DNA of 60,291 nucleotides from Arenimonas sp. GDDSR-1. Lineage in GTDB: Bacteria > Pseudomonadota > Gammaproteobacteria > Xanthomonadales > Xanthomonadaceae. Shown piece after piece: positions 37,130 to 46,190 of this stretch (positions within the stretch are counted from its first letter, which is position 1; each line of letters begins with the position of its first letter). The notes under the pieces were generated by a model. It did not search any database, had not been told where the DNA came from, and saw only the letters and a list, made by a program, of their open reading frames with translations. The position numbers and the translations under genes were made by a program. The DNA lies in NCBI RefSeq assembly GCF_025980345.1, contig NZ_JAPDUI010000003.1:1-60291 (forward strand), in the 5' to 3' direction.

Positions 37130-37678
37130 ATGACAGAAATGCGGGACAACTTACTGGAATTGCTGGCGAATTATCGGGCCGCCGGGGCATCGGAAGCCGT
37201 GCTTCGTGAGGAGTTCATCACCCTGGCAGGCACGGCCGCCGATTGCTGCAAGCGCAGCCGGCTGGAAGGGCATCTGACCGGCTCGGCCTGGCTGGTATCG
37301 GCCGATGGCCGGCAAGCGCTGTTGATGCATCACCGGAAGCTGGATCGCTGGCTGCAGCCCGGCGGCCACGCCGATGGCGACTGGAATCTGGCCGCTGTGG
37401 CCTTGCGTGAGGCCCGGGAGGAAACCGGATTATCGGATCTGCAGGTCGATCCGGCGATTTTCGATCTGGACAAGCACCGCATCCCGGCCCGCGGCGAGGC
37501 GCCGGAACACTGGCATTACGACCTCCGTTTTGTGGTGCGTGCAACCGGCGGCCAAGAGTTCTCCGGAAATGCCGAGTCGCTGGCGCTGCGATGGTTCGAT
37601 ATTGCCGCCCTGGCCCACGATGCCGGTTTGGATGCTTCCATCCGGCGCATGGCGCGGCGTTGGCTGGAAAGGAACTGA
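37130..37678 (+). CDS. NUDIX hydrolase
   Basis: 182 residues. The Nudix box GGHADGDWNLAAVALREAREETGL matches GX5EX7REUXEEXGU except that the first glutamate is replaced by Trp; the catalytic REAREE core is intact. It resembles the subfamily with a LEGHLTGSAWLVS start and a late WHYDLRFVVRA strand. It hydrolyses a nucleoside diphosphate-linked substrate that cannot be predicted. It ends 1 bp before the convergent acetyltransferase gene. Confidence 0.85.
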   Translation: MTEMRDNLLELLANYRAAGASEAVLREEFITLAGTAADCCKRSRLEGHLTGSAWLVSADGRQALLMHHRKLDRWLQPGGHADGDWNLAAVALREAREETGLSDLQVDPAIFDLDKHRIPARGEAPEHWHYDLRFVVRATGGQEFSGNAESLALRWFDIAALAHDAGLDASIRRMARRWLERN

Positions 37679-37679
37679 T

Positions 37680-38252
37680 TCAGCCGGCGGAAAGACGCGC
37701 GTCCAGCCGTTGCCGGATTGCCGGCCATTCCCGGTCAAGAATGGAGTAGGTGTAGGTATCGCGCAGACTGCCGTCCTTGTGCCGTTTGTGCTGGCGCAGG
37801 ATACCGTCGCGTCGGGCGCCGAGGCGTTCGATGGCGGCCTGCGAGCGCAGATTCAGGTGGCTGGTGTGGAAATACACGGCGGTCACCGCCATGCCCTCGA
37901 AGGCTTCTTCCAGAAGCAGCCGCTTGCAGGCGGTGTTGACGTGCGTGCGTTGGACGCTGGCCGCGTACCAGGTGTACCCGATGGCCACCGTCGGCGTGGC
38001 GGCATCGATGTCGTAGAAACGGGTCGAGCCGAGCACGCGTCCGGCGGTATCAACAACCGCAAACGGTCGGCATTCGCCACGTTGCTGTCCGGCGAGCGCG
38101 ACGGCGATGTAATTGCGGACCGATTCCAGATCAGGGCCCGGCGCGGTGGTGTAATTCAGCTGCCAGATTGCGCCATCCCCGCTTGCCGCCAGCAGGCCTT
38201 CGGCATGATGCTGTGCCAGCGGCTCGAGCCGAACGCCGTAATCGGTTCGCAT
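37680..38252 (-). CDS. GNAT acetyltransferase (RimJ/RimL type)
   Basis: 190 residues of the acetyltransf_3 group. RLEPLAQHHAEGLLAASGDG and GSTRFYDIDAATPTVAIGYTWYAASVQRTHVNTACKRLLLEEAF are typical, followed by TSHLNLRSQAAIERLGARRDGILRQHKRHKDGSLRDTYTYSI. Substrates may be protein N-termini or small molecules. It overlaps efpL by one base and follows it on the same strand, so it may be co-transcribed with the EF-P paralogue; whether it modifies EfpL (acylation of the tip region has been reported for E. coli EfpL) is speculation. Confidence 0.85.
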   Translation of the reverse strand: MRTDYGVRLEPLAQHHAEGLLAASGDGAIWQLNYTTAPGPDLESVRNYIAVALAGQQRGECRPFAVVDTAGRVLGSTRFYDIDAATPTVAIGYTWYAASVQRTHVNTACKRLLLEEAFEGMAVTAVYFHTSHLNLRSQAAIERLGARRDGILRQHKRHKDGSLRDTYTYSILDREWPAIRQRLDARLSAG

Positions 38253-38815
38253 CAGGCGCGGCCGTTGAATTCGCCGGTGACCGTGGAGACCAGAATTTTT
38301 TCGCCGTTGCTGATGTACTCGGGCACCTGGATTTCGATGCCGGTGCTGAGCTTGGCCGGTTTCGGGCGCTTGGTGGCGGTGCCGCCCTTGAGTTCGGGGG
38401 GCGTATCCACGACTTCCAGTACCACGCTCGGCGGCATCTGGATGGCGACCGGGGCGTCATCGATCAGCTGCACGTAGACGCCCTCAAGGCCTTCGGTGAT
38501 GAAGCCGGCCATGTCGCCGACGATGTTGGCATCCAACTGGTAGGGCGTGAAGTCCTCGCTGTCGAGGAACACGAAGGCATCGCCGTCCATGTACGAGAAG
38601 CTGGCTTCCCGGCGCACCAGATCCAGTTCTTTCAAATCATCGTCTGCGCGCAGGCTGAGATCGTATTTGTTGCCGGCCGGTACCGAGTACATGGTGAAGC
38701 GGAAGGTGACATTGCCGCCGCGGCCCTGCGGTGCAGAGCGCTCGATATCGCGGATCTGGTACACGGTGTTGTTGTATTCGACGACATTGCCTTTTTTGAC
38801 ATCGGAAGCTTTCAT
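38252..38815 (-). CDS. efpL: Elongation factor P-like protein EfpL (YeiP)
   Basis: 187-residue paralogue of EF-P. Domain I has [34 protein letters not shown]; the loop tip carries Arg32 instead of the modified lysine of EF-P, as in E. coli Yei[22 protein letters not shown] closes domain III. EfpL also relieves stalling on proline-rich and some other motifs. EF-P proper is at 8975. It lies upstream of a GNAT gene on the same strand and 18 bp downstream of the SDR gene. Confidence 0.92.
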   Translation of the reverse strand: MKASDVKKGNVVEYNNTVYQIRDIERSAPQGRGGNVTFRFTMYSVPAGNKYDLSLRADDDLKELDLVRREASFSYMDGDAFVFLDSEDFTPYQLDANIVGDMAGFITEGLEGVYVQLIDDAPVAIQMPPSVVLEVVDTPPELKGGTATKRPKPAKLSTGIEIQVPEYISNGEKILVSTVTGEFNGRA

Positions 38816-38833
38816 GGGGAAATCCGTAATAGG

Positions 38834-39604
38834 TTATTTGGCGGCCAGACGGACCGAGCCGTCGAGCCGGATGGTTTCGCCGTTGAGGTAGCGGTTCTGC
38901 AGAATGAATGCGGCGGTCGCAGCGAATTCTTCCGGTTTGCCCAGACGGGCCGGGAAGGGAATCGATGCCGACAGCGACTCCTGCACGGCCGGCGGCATGC
39001 CGTCGACCATGGGCGTCCAGAAGATACCGGGGGCTATGGTCATCACGCGGATGCCGAAGCGGGCCAGCTCGCGCGCCATTGGCAGGGTCATGCCGACCAC
39101 GCCGCCCTTGGAAGCCGAATAGGCGGCCTGACCGATTTGGCCGTCAAATGCGGCCACCGAGGCCGTATTGATGATGACCCCGCGCTCGCCGTCTTCGCCC
39201 GGTACGTTGTGCTGCATGACATCGGCCGCGGCCTTGGCGACGTTGAAGCTCCCGATCAGATTGACGCGGATGGTGGTGGCAAACTGCGCCAGCGGCATGC
39301 AGGCCTCACGGCCCAGGACCCTGCCGGCGCCGATGATGCCGGCGCAGTTGATGGCGGCGTTCAGACCGCCCATGAACTCGGCGGCTTTGGCAGTGTTCCC
39401 GGCCACCTGATCTTCGTCGGACACATCGGTGCTGAAATACGTGGCGCTGCCGGCGCCCAGCGTGGTAATGGCTTCGGCGGCTTTCAGGCTGTTGATGTCG
39501 AACAGGGCGACTTTGCCGCCATGGGCAACGATATGCTGGGCGACGGCGAAGCCGAGCCCGGAAACGCCGCCGGTGACGATGGCGCGGGTATCGGAAAGAT
39601 TCAT
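38834..39604 (-). CDS. Short-chain dehydrogenase, 3-hydroxy-2-methylbutyryl-CoA dehydrogenase type
   Basis: 256 residues, classical SDR fold. The NAD site is AIVTGGVSGLGFAVAQ, NCAGI follows, and the catalytic set is NTASVAAFDGQIGQAAYSASKGG with YxxxK. The ending PEEFAATAAFILQNRYLNGETIRLDGSVRLAAK resembles HSD17B10-type enzymes, which oxidise 2-methyl-3-hydroxybutyryl-CoA in isoleucine breakdown or straight-chain 3-hydroxyacyl-CoA. The branched-chain catabolic genes downstream support that reading. A TAAAAT-like -10 and GAGG ribosome site precede the ATG. Confidence 0.85.
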   Translation of the reverse strand: MNLSDTRAIVTGGVSGLGFAVAQHIVAHGGKVALFDINSLKAAEAITTLGAGSATYFSTDVSDEDQVAGNTAKAAEFMGGLNAAINCAGIIGAGRVLGREACMPLAQFATTIRVNLIGSFNVAKAAADVMQHNVPGEDGERGVIINTASVAAFDGQIGQAAYSASKGGVVGMTLPMARELARFGIRVMTIAPGIFWTPMVDGMPPAVQESLSASIPFPARLGKPEEFAATAAFILQNRYLNGETIRLDGSVRLAAK

Positions 39605-39691
39605 GGCAAACCCTCGGTGGAATGTGTCATTTTAGCAAAAATCCGCCGGAAACCTCGTAAAATGGCGGCATATTCTCAGGGGTACCCTCCC

Positions 39692-41893
39692 ATGAAAATC
39701 AAATTCGCCTTGTGTCTCCTGCTGGCCGGCGGGCAAGCCCTTGCCGCCGATGCGCCTTTGCCCTGCCGGGCGGCGGATCCGGATAATCCGCGCCCGCGCA
39801 TCGGTCTGGTTCTTGGCGGCGGCGGCGCACGCGGCATCGCGCATCTGAGCGTGCTCAAGGAAATTGAACGCCAGCACATTCCGATCGATTGCATCGCCGG
39901 CACCTCGATGGGCTCACTGGTCGGCGGCCTGTATGCCTCGGGCATGAGTACGGCCGATATGGAAACCATGCTGCGGACCATGGACTGGACCACTGTCATG
40001 AAAGATACCGTGGGCCGCCAGGACCGCAGTTTCCGGCGTAAACAGGATGATCTGGAATCCCTGGCGCCTGCCAAGCCCGGTATCGGCAAGACCGGACTGC
40101 GGATTTCTTCCGGACTGCTGGCCGGTGAAAACATCCAGCTGTTCCTCGAACGCCAGATCGCGGCTTCCTCGGGCGTGACCGACTTCAATCGCCTGCCGAT
40201 ACCCTACCGGGCGGTGGCGACCGACATCAACACCGGGAAAGCCGTGGTCCTGGATTCCGGCAGTCTGGCCAAAGCCATGCGCGCCAGCATGTCGATTCCG
40301 GGCGCCTTCAATCCGGTCACCATCGACGGCCGTATTCTGGTCGATGGCGGGTTGGTCAACCAGGTGCCGGTCGATGTCGTGCGCGCGATGGGAGCCGATA
40401 TCGTGATTGCCGTGGATGTCGGCACGCCGCTCTCGGCCATCACCTCAGAAAGCAGCGCGCTGGCCATCGGCGACCAGGTCATGGGACTGCTGACGGTGGG
40501 CAATACCCAGGCACAACTGGCGACGCTTGGGCCGAAGGACATCCTGATTCAGCCGGATCTGGGTAAAGAAGTCACTACGGGCTCGTTCGAAAAAGCCGCA
40601 CTGGCGCTTGAAATCGGCGACAAAGCCGCGGCGGCCGCAGCGCCACGTCTGGCGACGCTGGCACGCCCCGAGTTGCCGGCACGCCAGGCAACGCCGATCC
40701 GCGATGCTCAGATGCGGGTGGCGTTCATCGAATTGGATAACCGGACGGAATACGATGACCGCCTGTTCACGCGGCATCTTAATCCGTTGAAGGGGAAACC
40801 CATCGACCGGGACGCCATCGATGATCATATCCATGCCATTTATGGCCAGTACCCGCTGGAACTGGTGACCTATGAGGTGGTCGAGAAACAGGGCGAAACC
40901 GGCCTGAAAGTAACGGTGACCCCGCCGGTGGTCGGCAAGTATTTCGGCGAGTACGGCTTGAACTTCAGCGGCAGCTCGAAAGGACAGTTCCTGTTCAATA
41001 TCACCACCGGTGTCACCATCACGCCGATGAATCCTTCCGGCGGCGAGCTGCGCACGCTGTTGACCCTCGGCGACGAGCCCAGCCTGACCAGCGAGTGGTA
41101 TCAGCCGCTGGCGCCGGCATCGCCGTTCTTCACCGATATCCGTGTCGGTTACGAAAAACCCCTGCTGTCCCTGGTGGACGGCAACGAGAATGTGCTGGTG
41201 GAGTACGCTGCGCCGACGGTGTTCATGAGCGCCAAGCTCGGCCGCGCCTACGGCAACTGGGGCGAGTTGAGCCTGCAGGCCAACATCGCCAATGGCCGGC
41301 TTGAACGCAACATCGGCTCGACGGCGTTTCCCGAGTACGATTACCAGCGCCGCGAGCTTGCGCTCGGATTCACCATCGACACCGTCGATTCGCTCTACCT
41401 GCCGCGCAACGGCAATGTCCTGGAAGCCTCCGTGGTCAGCTCCATCGATGCCTGGGGCAGCGATGACGACTACCGCCAGTTCAATTTCGACCTATTGCAT
41501 GCCCGCGCCCTCGGCAAGCATTCCGGCTTCGCCGGACTGCGCTATCACAATACCTTCAGCGGTGATTCCGGTTTCCAGAACTATTATGGGCTTGGCGGCG
41601 TAACCCGCTTTGCCGGATACCAGGCCCAGCAGCAGTTTGCCGAGAACTACGCGTTGGTGTTTGCCGGTTATAACTTTGAATTAGGCAAGCTGCTCGGCCG
41701 TTCCCTGGTGCTGGGCGGCTCGCTTGAGCGCGGCAAGATCTGGTATGACAGCGCCATCGTTTTCGATGACTACCAGACTCACGGCAGCGTCTACCTTGGC
41801 TTCGATTCCTGGCTCGGACTGCTGATGATGGGCTACGGCCACAGCAACGAAGGCGACAGCAACATCTTCATCGAGCTCGGCAGAACGCGCTGA
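39692..41893 (+). CDS. Patatin-like phospholipase with outer-membrane barrel (PlpD-like, type Vd)
   Basis: 733 residues. The signal peptide is KIKFALCLLLAGGQALA. The patatin domain (about 35-330) has the oxyanion motif GGGGARG, nucleophile Ser72 in GTSMGS and dyad Asp218 in VDGG. A POTRA-like linker (about 345-430) includes GKPIDRDAIDDHIHAIYGQYPLELVTYEV. The C-terminal third (about 435-733) is a surface-antigen-type beta-barrel ending NIFIELGRTR. This is the order found in Pseudomonas PlpD and Fusobacterium FplA, lipases displayed or secreted through their own barrel. AGGGG precedes ATG 39692; the much longer open frame upstream is antisense to three genes and is not coding. Confidence 0.92.
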   Translation: MKIKFALCLLLAGGQALAADAPLPCRAADPDNPRPRIGLVLGGGGARGIAHLSVLKEIERQHIPIDCIAGTSMGSLVGGLYASGMSTADMETMLRTMDWTTVMKDTVGRQDRSFRRKQDDLESLAPAKPGIGKTGLRISSGLLAGENIQLFLERQIAASSGVTDFNRLPIPYRAVATDINTGKAVVLDSGSLAKAMRASMSIPGAFNPVTIDGRILVDGGLVNQVPVDVVRAMGADIVIAVDVGTPLSAITSESSALAIGDQVMGLLTVGNTQAQLATLGPKDILIQPDLGKEVTTGSFEKAALALEIGDKAAAAAAPRLATLARPELPARQATPIRDAQMRVAFIELDNRTEYDDRLFTRHLNPLKGKPIDRDAIDDHIHAIYGQYPLELVTYEVVEKQGETGLKVTVTPPVVGKYFGEYGLNFSGSSKGQFLFNITTGVTITPMNPSGGELRTLLTLGDEPSLTSEWYQPLAPASPFFTDIRVGYEKPLLSLVDGNENVLVEYAAPTVFMSAKLGRAYGNWGELSLQANIANGRLERNIGSTAFPEYDYQRRELALGFTIDTVDSLYLPRNGNVLEASVVSSIDAWGSDDDYRQFNFDLLHARALGKHSGFAGLRYHNTFSGDSGFQNYYGLGGVTRFAGYQAQQQFAENYALVFAGYNFELGKLLGRSLVLGGSLERGKIWYDSAIVFDDYQTHGSVYLGFDSWLGLLMMGYGHSNEGDSNIFIELGRTR

Positions 41894-41897
41894 TCCG

Positions 41898-42392
41898 TTA
41901 CAGGCTTTTCGAAAAGAACCGGTTGCAGCCGCCGTGACCGGTATCGCCCATGGGTTTGTCCAAGGATCGGAATCCGGCTTTGTGATACAGCGCCATGGCG
42001 CTGTCCATGCCGGCGAGCGTTTCGAGGTAGCACAGTTCGAATCCGAAATCGCGGGCCTTGGCCAGGCAGGTCTCCATCAGCGCCTGGCCGGCGCCCAGGC
42101 CGCGCAGCGCCGGCAGGAAATACATTTTCCGCAGTTCGCAGATGCGCGGATTGGTCGCGCCTTCCAGCGGCGCAATGCCGCCACCGCCCATGACCTGGCC
42201 TTCCAGTTCGACCACGAAGTAGGCGCTTCGGGGGGCGTTGTAGGCCTTGCTCATCCAGTCCACTTCCGGATCATGGATGGCGAATCCCTCGCCGTCGGCA
42301 CCGAATTCCGGCATCACGCTGCGGATGATGTAAGCCACGCGTGAATCATCGTGCGGCGTGATCGGACGGATTTTCCAGTTACGGTTTTTCAT
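41898..42392 (-). CDS. GNAT family N-acetyltransferase
   Basis: 164 residues. The acetyl-CoA site is RKMYFLPALRGLGAGQALMETCL, and ETLAGMDSAMALYHKAGFRSLD is the family ending. It begins inside the last 14 bp of the HMG-CoA lyase gene on the same strand, so it is translationally coupled to the leucine-degradation run. Substrate unknown. It converges on the patatin gene with 4 bp between stops. Confidence 0.85.
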   Translation of the reverse strand: MKNRNWKIRPITPHDDSRVAYIIRSVMPEFGADGEGFAIHDPEVDWMSKAYNAPRSAYFVVELEGQVMGGGGIAPLEGATNPRICELRKMYFLPALRGLGAGQALMETCLAKARDFGFELCYLETLAGMDSAMALYHKAGFRSLDKPMGDTGHGGCNRFFSKSL

Positions 42393-43278
42393 GATGCATG
42401 GCCCGGTTGACGTTGCTGGCGCTTGGCCGGCCGAGCAGACGGCTCAGCCAGGCGCCGGTATCGACCAGTCTAGCCAAATCCACACCGGTGGCAAAGCCCA
42501 TGCCGTGCAGGGCGTAAACCAGATCTTCGGTGGCGAGGTTGCCGCTGGCGCCTTTGGCGTAGGGGCATCCCCCGGTACCGGAAACCGAAGCATCGACCGT
42601 GCGTACGCCGGCCTCGAGACAGGCCGTGACATTGGCCAAGGCCTGTCCGTAGGTGTCGTGGAAGTGCACGGCAATCGCCTCCATCGGGATTTCACCCGCA
42701 ACGGCACGCACGAGCGCACGTGCGGCATGCGCGGTACCGACCCCGATGGTGTCGCCGAGGGAGATTTCGTAACAGCCCATGTCTTTCAGGGTTCTGGCCA
42801 GGCGCACCACATCGGCGGTGTCGACCGCACCCTGGTAAGGACAGCCGAGCACGGTGGAGATGTAGCCGCGCACCGCGATGCCATCGGCCATGGCGCGCTC
42901 GATGACGGGCTCGAAGCGTGCGATGCTTTCATCGATGCTGGCGTTGATGTTGCGCATGCTGAACGCCTCCGAGGCGGCAGCGAATACCGCCACTTCCCGG
43001 ACGCCGCAGGCCAGCGCGCGTTCGTAGCCTTTCAAATTCGGCACCAAAACCGGATACCGGCAGCCATCGTCCTTCGGGAGCAGGGCAAACAGCTGTTCGG
43101 CATCGGCCAGCTGCGGCACCCATTTCGGACTGACGAAACTGGTGGCTTCAATCGTTCGCAGTCCGCAATCGGCCAGCCGGCGGATCAGTTCGGCCTTGTC
43201 GGCGGTGGCCACGAAGCCCGGTTCATTCTGCAGGCCGTCACGGGCGGCGACTTCAACGATGCGGACATGGTCAGTCAT
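42379..43278 (-). CDS. liuE: Hydroxymethylglutaryl-CoA lyase
   Basis: 299 residues. Cleaves HMG-CoA to acetoacetate and acetyl-CoA, the end of leucine breakdown. The TIM-barrel start VRIVEVAARDGLQNEPG contains the catalytic Arg-Asp. IAVHFHDTYGQALAN holds metal-binding histidines and SGTGGCPYAKGASGNLATEDLVY the signature cysteine. The start at 43278 overlaps the liuD stop by 8 bp; the longer frame upstream has no homology. Length matches bacterial HMG-CoA lyases (about 300). Confidence 0.95.
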   Translation of the reverse strand: MTDHVRIVEVAARDGLQNEPGFVATADKAELIRRLADCGLRTIEATSFVSPKWVPQLADAEQLFALLPKDDGCRYPVLVPNLKGYERALACGVREVAVFAAASEAFSMRNINASIDESIARFEPVIERAMADGIAVRGYISTVLGCPYQGAVDTADVVRLARTLKDMGCYEISLGDTIGVGTAHAARALVRAVAGEIPMEAIAVHFHDTYGQALANVTACLEAGVRTVDASVSGTGGCPYAKGASGNLATEDLVYALHGMGFATGVDLARLVDTGAWLSRLLGRPSASNVNRAMHHEKP

Positions 43279-45265
43279 GCACGGGATCCCAGCAGAAAAT
43301 TCCGGCATCGGCATCCAAAACACTTCCGGCTTCGGCCAGAATGCCGGTGATGCGGCCATTGCCCGGCGCCTTGATGCTGAGCTCCATTTTCATGGCCTCC
43401 ATGACGGCCAGCTCCTCGCCGGCAGCGACTTTCTGCCCGGACTGCGCTTTAAGCAGCACCAGTTTTCCGGGCATGGGGGCGCGGATAAATCCATCGGAAC
43501 GGTCGGATCCCTCATTGACGTCGCTGCCCGGAATCCGGATCTGCCAATGCGAGCGCCGCCGGCCATCGTGCACGACCAAGGCGTTATCGCAGCGGAAGCA
43601 ATGCAGATCGTGGTGGCGTCCCTCCATCTCGAGCGACAGGGTTGTTGCATTTCCGCCCCGCACCTTCGCCGCGAATTCACGGCCCTCAGCCGAAACGGTC
43701 AAGCGGCCCTCGACCAGCCGGAGCCGGTAAAGAACGAAGTCCGCATGATGTTTCAGCGCGACGCGGAACGCGCCGTGGCCGTAGGGACGCCAGAAATCGC
43801 GTTGCGACCAGGGGTCGCCGGCAGATTCCGGCACAGCGTGTTCCGCCGCCTTCAGGCTGAAATAAGCCGCTGCCGCGACATGCCAGTCGGGTAACTGCTC
43901 CGGTTTTTTCAGGACATCGTCCAGATTCCGGTCGAGAAAGCCGGTGTCGATGTCGCCCTGCTGTACTGCCGGGTGCGCGACCAAATCCTCGAGAAATCCG
44001 ATGTTGCTGGGCAGACCGAAGATCTGGCAGCCGGCCAGGGCGTCCTGCAGGCGGTGCAGGGCGGCTTCACGGCTGTCGGCATGCACGATGAGCTTGGCCA
44101 GCATCGGGTCATAGTAAACGCTGACCGTATCGCCCTCGCGGAAACCGCCGTCGATGCGCAGGCCGGTGCCGGTTTCAGGCAAGTGCAGCTGGCGAATCGT
44201 GCCGCTACCGGGCATGAAATTCAGATCCGGATTTTCTGCATACAGGCGCACCTCGATGGCGTGACCCCGGTGGCGGATGGCGTCCTGCGACAGCGGGAGC
44301 GGGCGGCCGGCGGCGACTTCAATCTGCCAGCGGACCAGATCAAGGCCGGTGACCATTTCGGTGACCGGATGCTCGACCTGCAAGCGGGAATTGATTTCCA
44401 TGAAGTAAAAATCGCCGTTGGGCGCCACGATGAACTCGACGGTTCCGGCATTGCGGTAATCCACCGCGCGCGCCGCGGCCACGGCCGCTTCGGCCATGCG
44501 TGCACGGTGATCGGCATCCAGAAAAGGCGAGGGCGACTCTTCGATGACCTTCTGGAATCGACGCTGCGCCGAGCATTCGCGCTCGCCGATGTGGATGGTG
44601 TTGGCGTGGCTGTCGGCAAAGATCTGGAACTCGATATGGCGCGGCTTTTCGATATAGCGCTCAAGCAGGACACGGTCCTTGCCGAAGGCGTTGCGCGCCT
44701 CACGTTGGCAGGATTCGAGCGCCGCCGCGAAAGCCGCCGGCTCATGCACGATGCGCATGCCTTTACCGCCGCCGCCGTGCGCGGCTTTGATCATCAGCGG
44801 ATAGCCGATGGCGTCGGCTTCGCGCTGCAGGTGAGCGGCGTTCTGGTCCTCGCCGCCGTAACCGGGCACGACCGGTACGCCGTGCGCGGCCATCAAGGCC
44901 TTGGCGCCGGCCTTGGAACCCATGGCCCGCATGCTGGCGGCTTTCGGGCCGATGAACACCAGACCTGCGGCTTCCACCATTTCGGCGAACTCGGCGTTTT
45001 CGGAAAGAAAACCGTAGCCGGGATGGATGGCCTGGCTGCCGGTGGCCCGTGCCGCATCCAGAACGGCCTGCCGATTCAAGTAACTGAGAGTTGCCTCCGG
45101 CGGGCCGATGCAAACCGATTCATCGGCCATGCGGACATGCTCGGCATGGCGGTCGGCTTCCGAATACACGGCCACGGTGGCGATGCCCAGTTGCCGGCAG
45201 GTGCGCATGATGCGGCAGGCGATTTCACCGCGGTTGGCGATGAGGATTTTGTCAAACAGGCTCAT
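43271..45265 (-). CDS. liuD: Methylcrotonyl-CoA carboxylase, biotin-carboxylase/biotin-carrier subunit
   Basis: 664 residues. Biotin carboxylase domains (about 1-450): KILIANRGEIACRIMRT, KAAHGGGGKGMRIV (ATP loop), GERECSAQRRFQKVIEE and FMEINSRLQVEHPVTEM. A linker domain follows, and the C-terminal carrier domain has AVMEAMKMELSI with the biotinyl lysine in AMKM. With LiuB it carboxylates 3-methylcrotonyl-CoA. The ATG overlaps a 24-codon ORF by 4 bp upstream and the gene overlaps liuE downstream. Confidence 0.94.
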   Translation of the reverse strand: MSLFDKILIANRGEIACRIMRTCRQLGIATVAVYSEADRHAEHVRMADESVCIGPPEATLSYLNRQAVLDAARATGSQAIHPGYGFLSENAEFAEMVEAAGLVFIGPKAASMRAMGSKAGAKALMAAHGVPVVPGYGGEDQNAAHLQREADAIGYPLMIKAAHGGGGKGMRIVHEPAAFAAALESCQREARNAFGKDRVLLERYIEKPRHIEFQIFADSHANTIHIGERECSAQRRFQKVIEESPSPFLDADHRARMAEAAVAAARAVDYRNAGTVEFIVAPNGDFYFMEINSRLQVEHPVTEMVTGLDLVRWQIEVAAGRPLPLSQDAIRHRGHAIEVRLYAENPDLNFMPGSGTIRQLHLPETGTGLRIDGGFREGDTVSVYYDPMLAKLIVHADSREAALHRLQDALAGCQIFGLPSNIGFLEDLVAHPAVQQGDIDTGFLDRNLDDVLKKPEQLPDWHVAAAAYFSLKAAEHAVPESAGDPWSQRDFWRPYGHGAFRVALKHHADFVLYRLRLVEGRLTVSAEGREFAAKVRGGNATTLSLEMEGRHHDLHCFRCDNALVVHDGRRRSHWQIRIPGSDVNEGSDRSDGFIRAPMPGKLVLLKAQSGQKVAAGEELAVMEAMKMELSIKAPGNGRITGILAEAGSVLDADAGIFCWDPVHD

Positions 45266-45336
45266 TCGCCATCCCGGGAGTCGAGGTTGTCGCGGTTGCG
45301 GTACCGCAGGCCTTCGCTGATGACCGGAGGTTTCAT
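45262..45336 (-). CDS. Possible 24-residue micro-ORF between liuC and liuD
   Basis: ATG at 45336 overlaps the liuC stop (ATGA), and the TGA at 45264-45262 overlaps the liuD ATG (ATGA), so the ORF exactly fills the gap between the two genes. It begins MKPPVISEGLRYR and ends NLDSRDGE, is charged, and uses common codons. CGGAGG-type purines do not clearly precede the ATG. It could be a real small protein or simply a coupling device carrying ribosomes from liuC to liuD. No family is recognised. Confidence 0.45.
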   Translation of the reverse strand: MKPPVISEGLRYRNRDNLDSRDGE

Positions 45337-46124
45337 TGTTCGATCCAGCCGCTTGGCCGTTTTTCCAGAAAAGCGCTCAGGCCCTCCTGTCCTTCGGTGC
45401 TGACCCGTAGACGGGCAATCAGCTCGGCGTTGGCTTTGTCCTGATTCTCCATCTGCAGTTGCGTTCCTGCCGGGCTGAATTCACGGATCAGTTGTTTGGC
45501 GGCCGCAACCGCCTTCGGTCCGGCTTTGCCGATCCAGTGCACGATGCGGTCGATGCTCTCGTCGAGCCGGGCCGCCGGTACCGCCTCATGCAACAGGCCG
45601 ATGTGTAGCGCCTGCGCGGCATCGAAGATTTCCGCCGACAGGAAATAACGGCGTGCATGACGCGTGCCGATGGCGGCAATGACATACGGGGAGATGACCG
45701 CCGGCACCAGGCCGAGTTTGACCTCGCTGAGGGTGAATTTGGCGGTATCCACACCCACGGCGATATCGCAGCAAGCCAGCAGACCGACGCCGCCGCCGTA
45801 GGCCGAGCCATTGACGCGCGCCAGAACCGGTATCGGCAGGTTGTCCAGCCGGCGCAGACAGCGGGCCAGGGCCATGGCATCTTCGAAATTTTCGTTTTCC
45901 GGCGCTTGCGCCATGTCGCGCATCCAATTCAGATCGGCGCCGGCTGAAAAAGTGCTGCCGGCACCGGTCACCACCAGACAGCGGGCGCGGGTGGCTTCCA
46001 CTTCCGCCAACGCTTCCTCCAGATCGGAAATCAGACCGGCATCGAAGGCATTATGGCTGGCCGGCCGATTCAGGGTCAGGGTCGCCAGCGTGCCGCGGCG
46101 TTCGAGCAGGACGGTATCGGACAT
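45333..46124 (-). CDS. liuC: Enoyl-CoA hydratase/isomerase, probably methylglutaconyl-CoA hydratase
   Basis: 263-residue crotonase-fold enzyme. TLNRPASHNAFDAGLISDLEEAL, VVTGAGSTFSAGADLNWMRDMA (oxyanion hole) and VLARVNGSAYGGGVGLLACCDIAVG are diagnostic; SEVKLGLVPAVISPYVIAAIG resembles the AUH/LiuC group. Between the two methylcrotonyl-CoA carboxylase subunit genes, hydration of 3-methylglutaconyl-CoA to HMG-CoA is the expected reaction. It precedes the micro-ORF and liuD. Confidence 0.9.
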   Translation of the reverse strand: MSDTVLLERRGTLATLTLNRPASHNAFDAGLISDLEEALAEVEATRARCLVVTGAGSTFSAGADLNWMRDMAQAPENENFEDAMALARCLRRLDNLPIPVLARVNGSAYGGGVGLLACCDIAVGVDTAKFTLSEVKLGLVPAVISPYVIAAIGTRHARRYFLSAEIFDAAQALHIGLLHEAVPAARLDESIDRIVHWIGKAGPKAVAAAKQLIREFSPAGTQLQMENQDKANAELIARLRVSTEGQEGLSAFLEKRPSGWIEQ

Positions 46125-46190
46125 GGTCTGGGAATTCCAAAAAGGAAATGATAACGGATATCCCGCCGGACCGGTGGCGGTGCAAACCCG

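Noticed and set aside
38168-39691. A plus-strand open frame of about 500 codons in front of the patatin gene that would give a 1241-residue fusion
   Set aside because: It runs antisense to efpL and the SDR gene, has no recognisable domains, and the patatin signal peptide and ribosome site begin at 39692.
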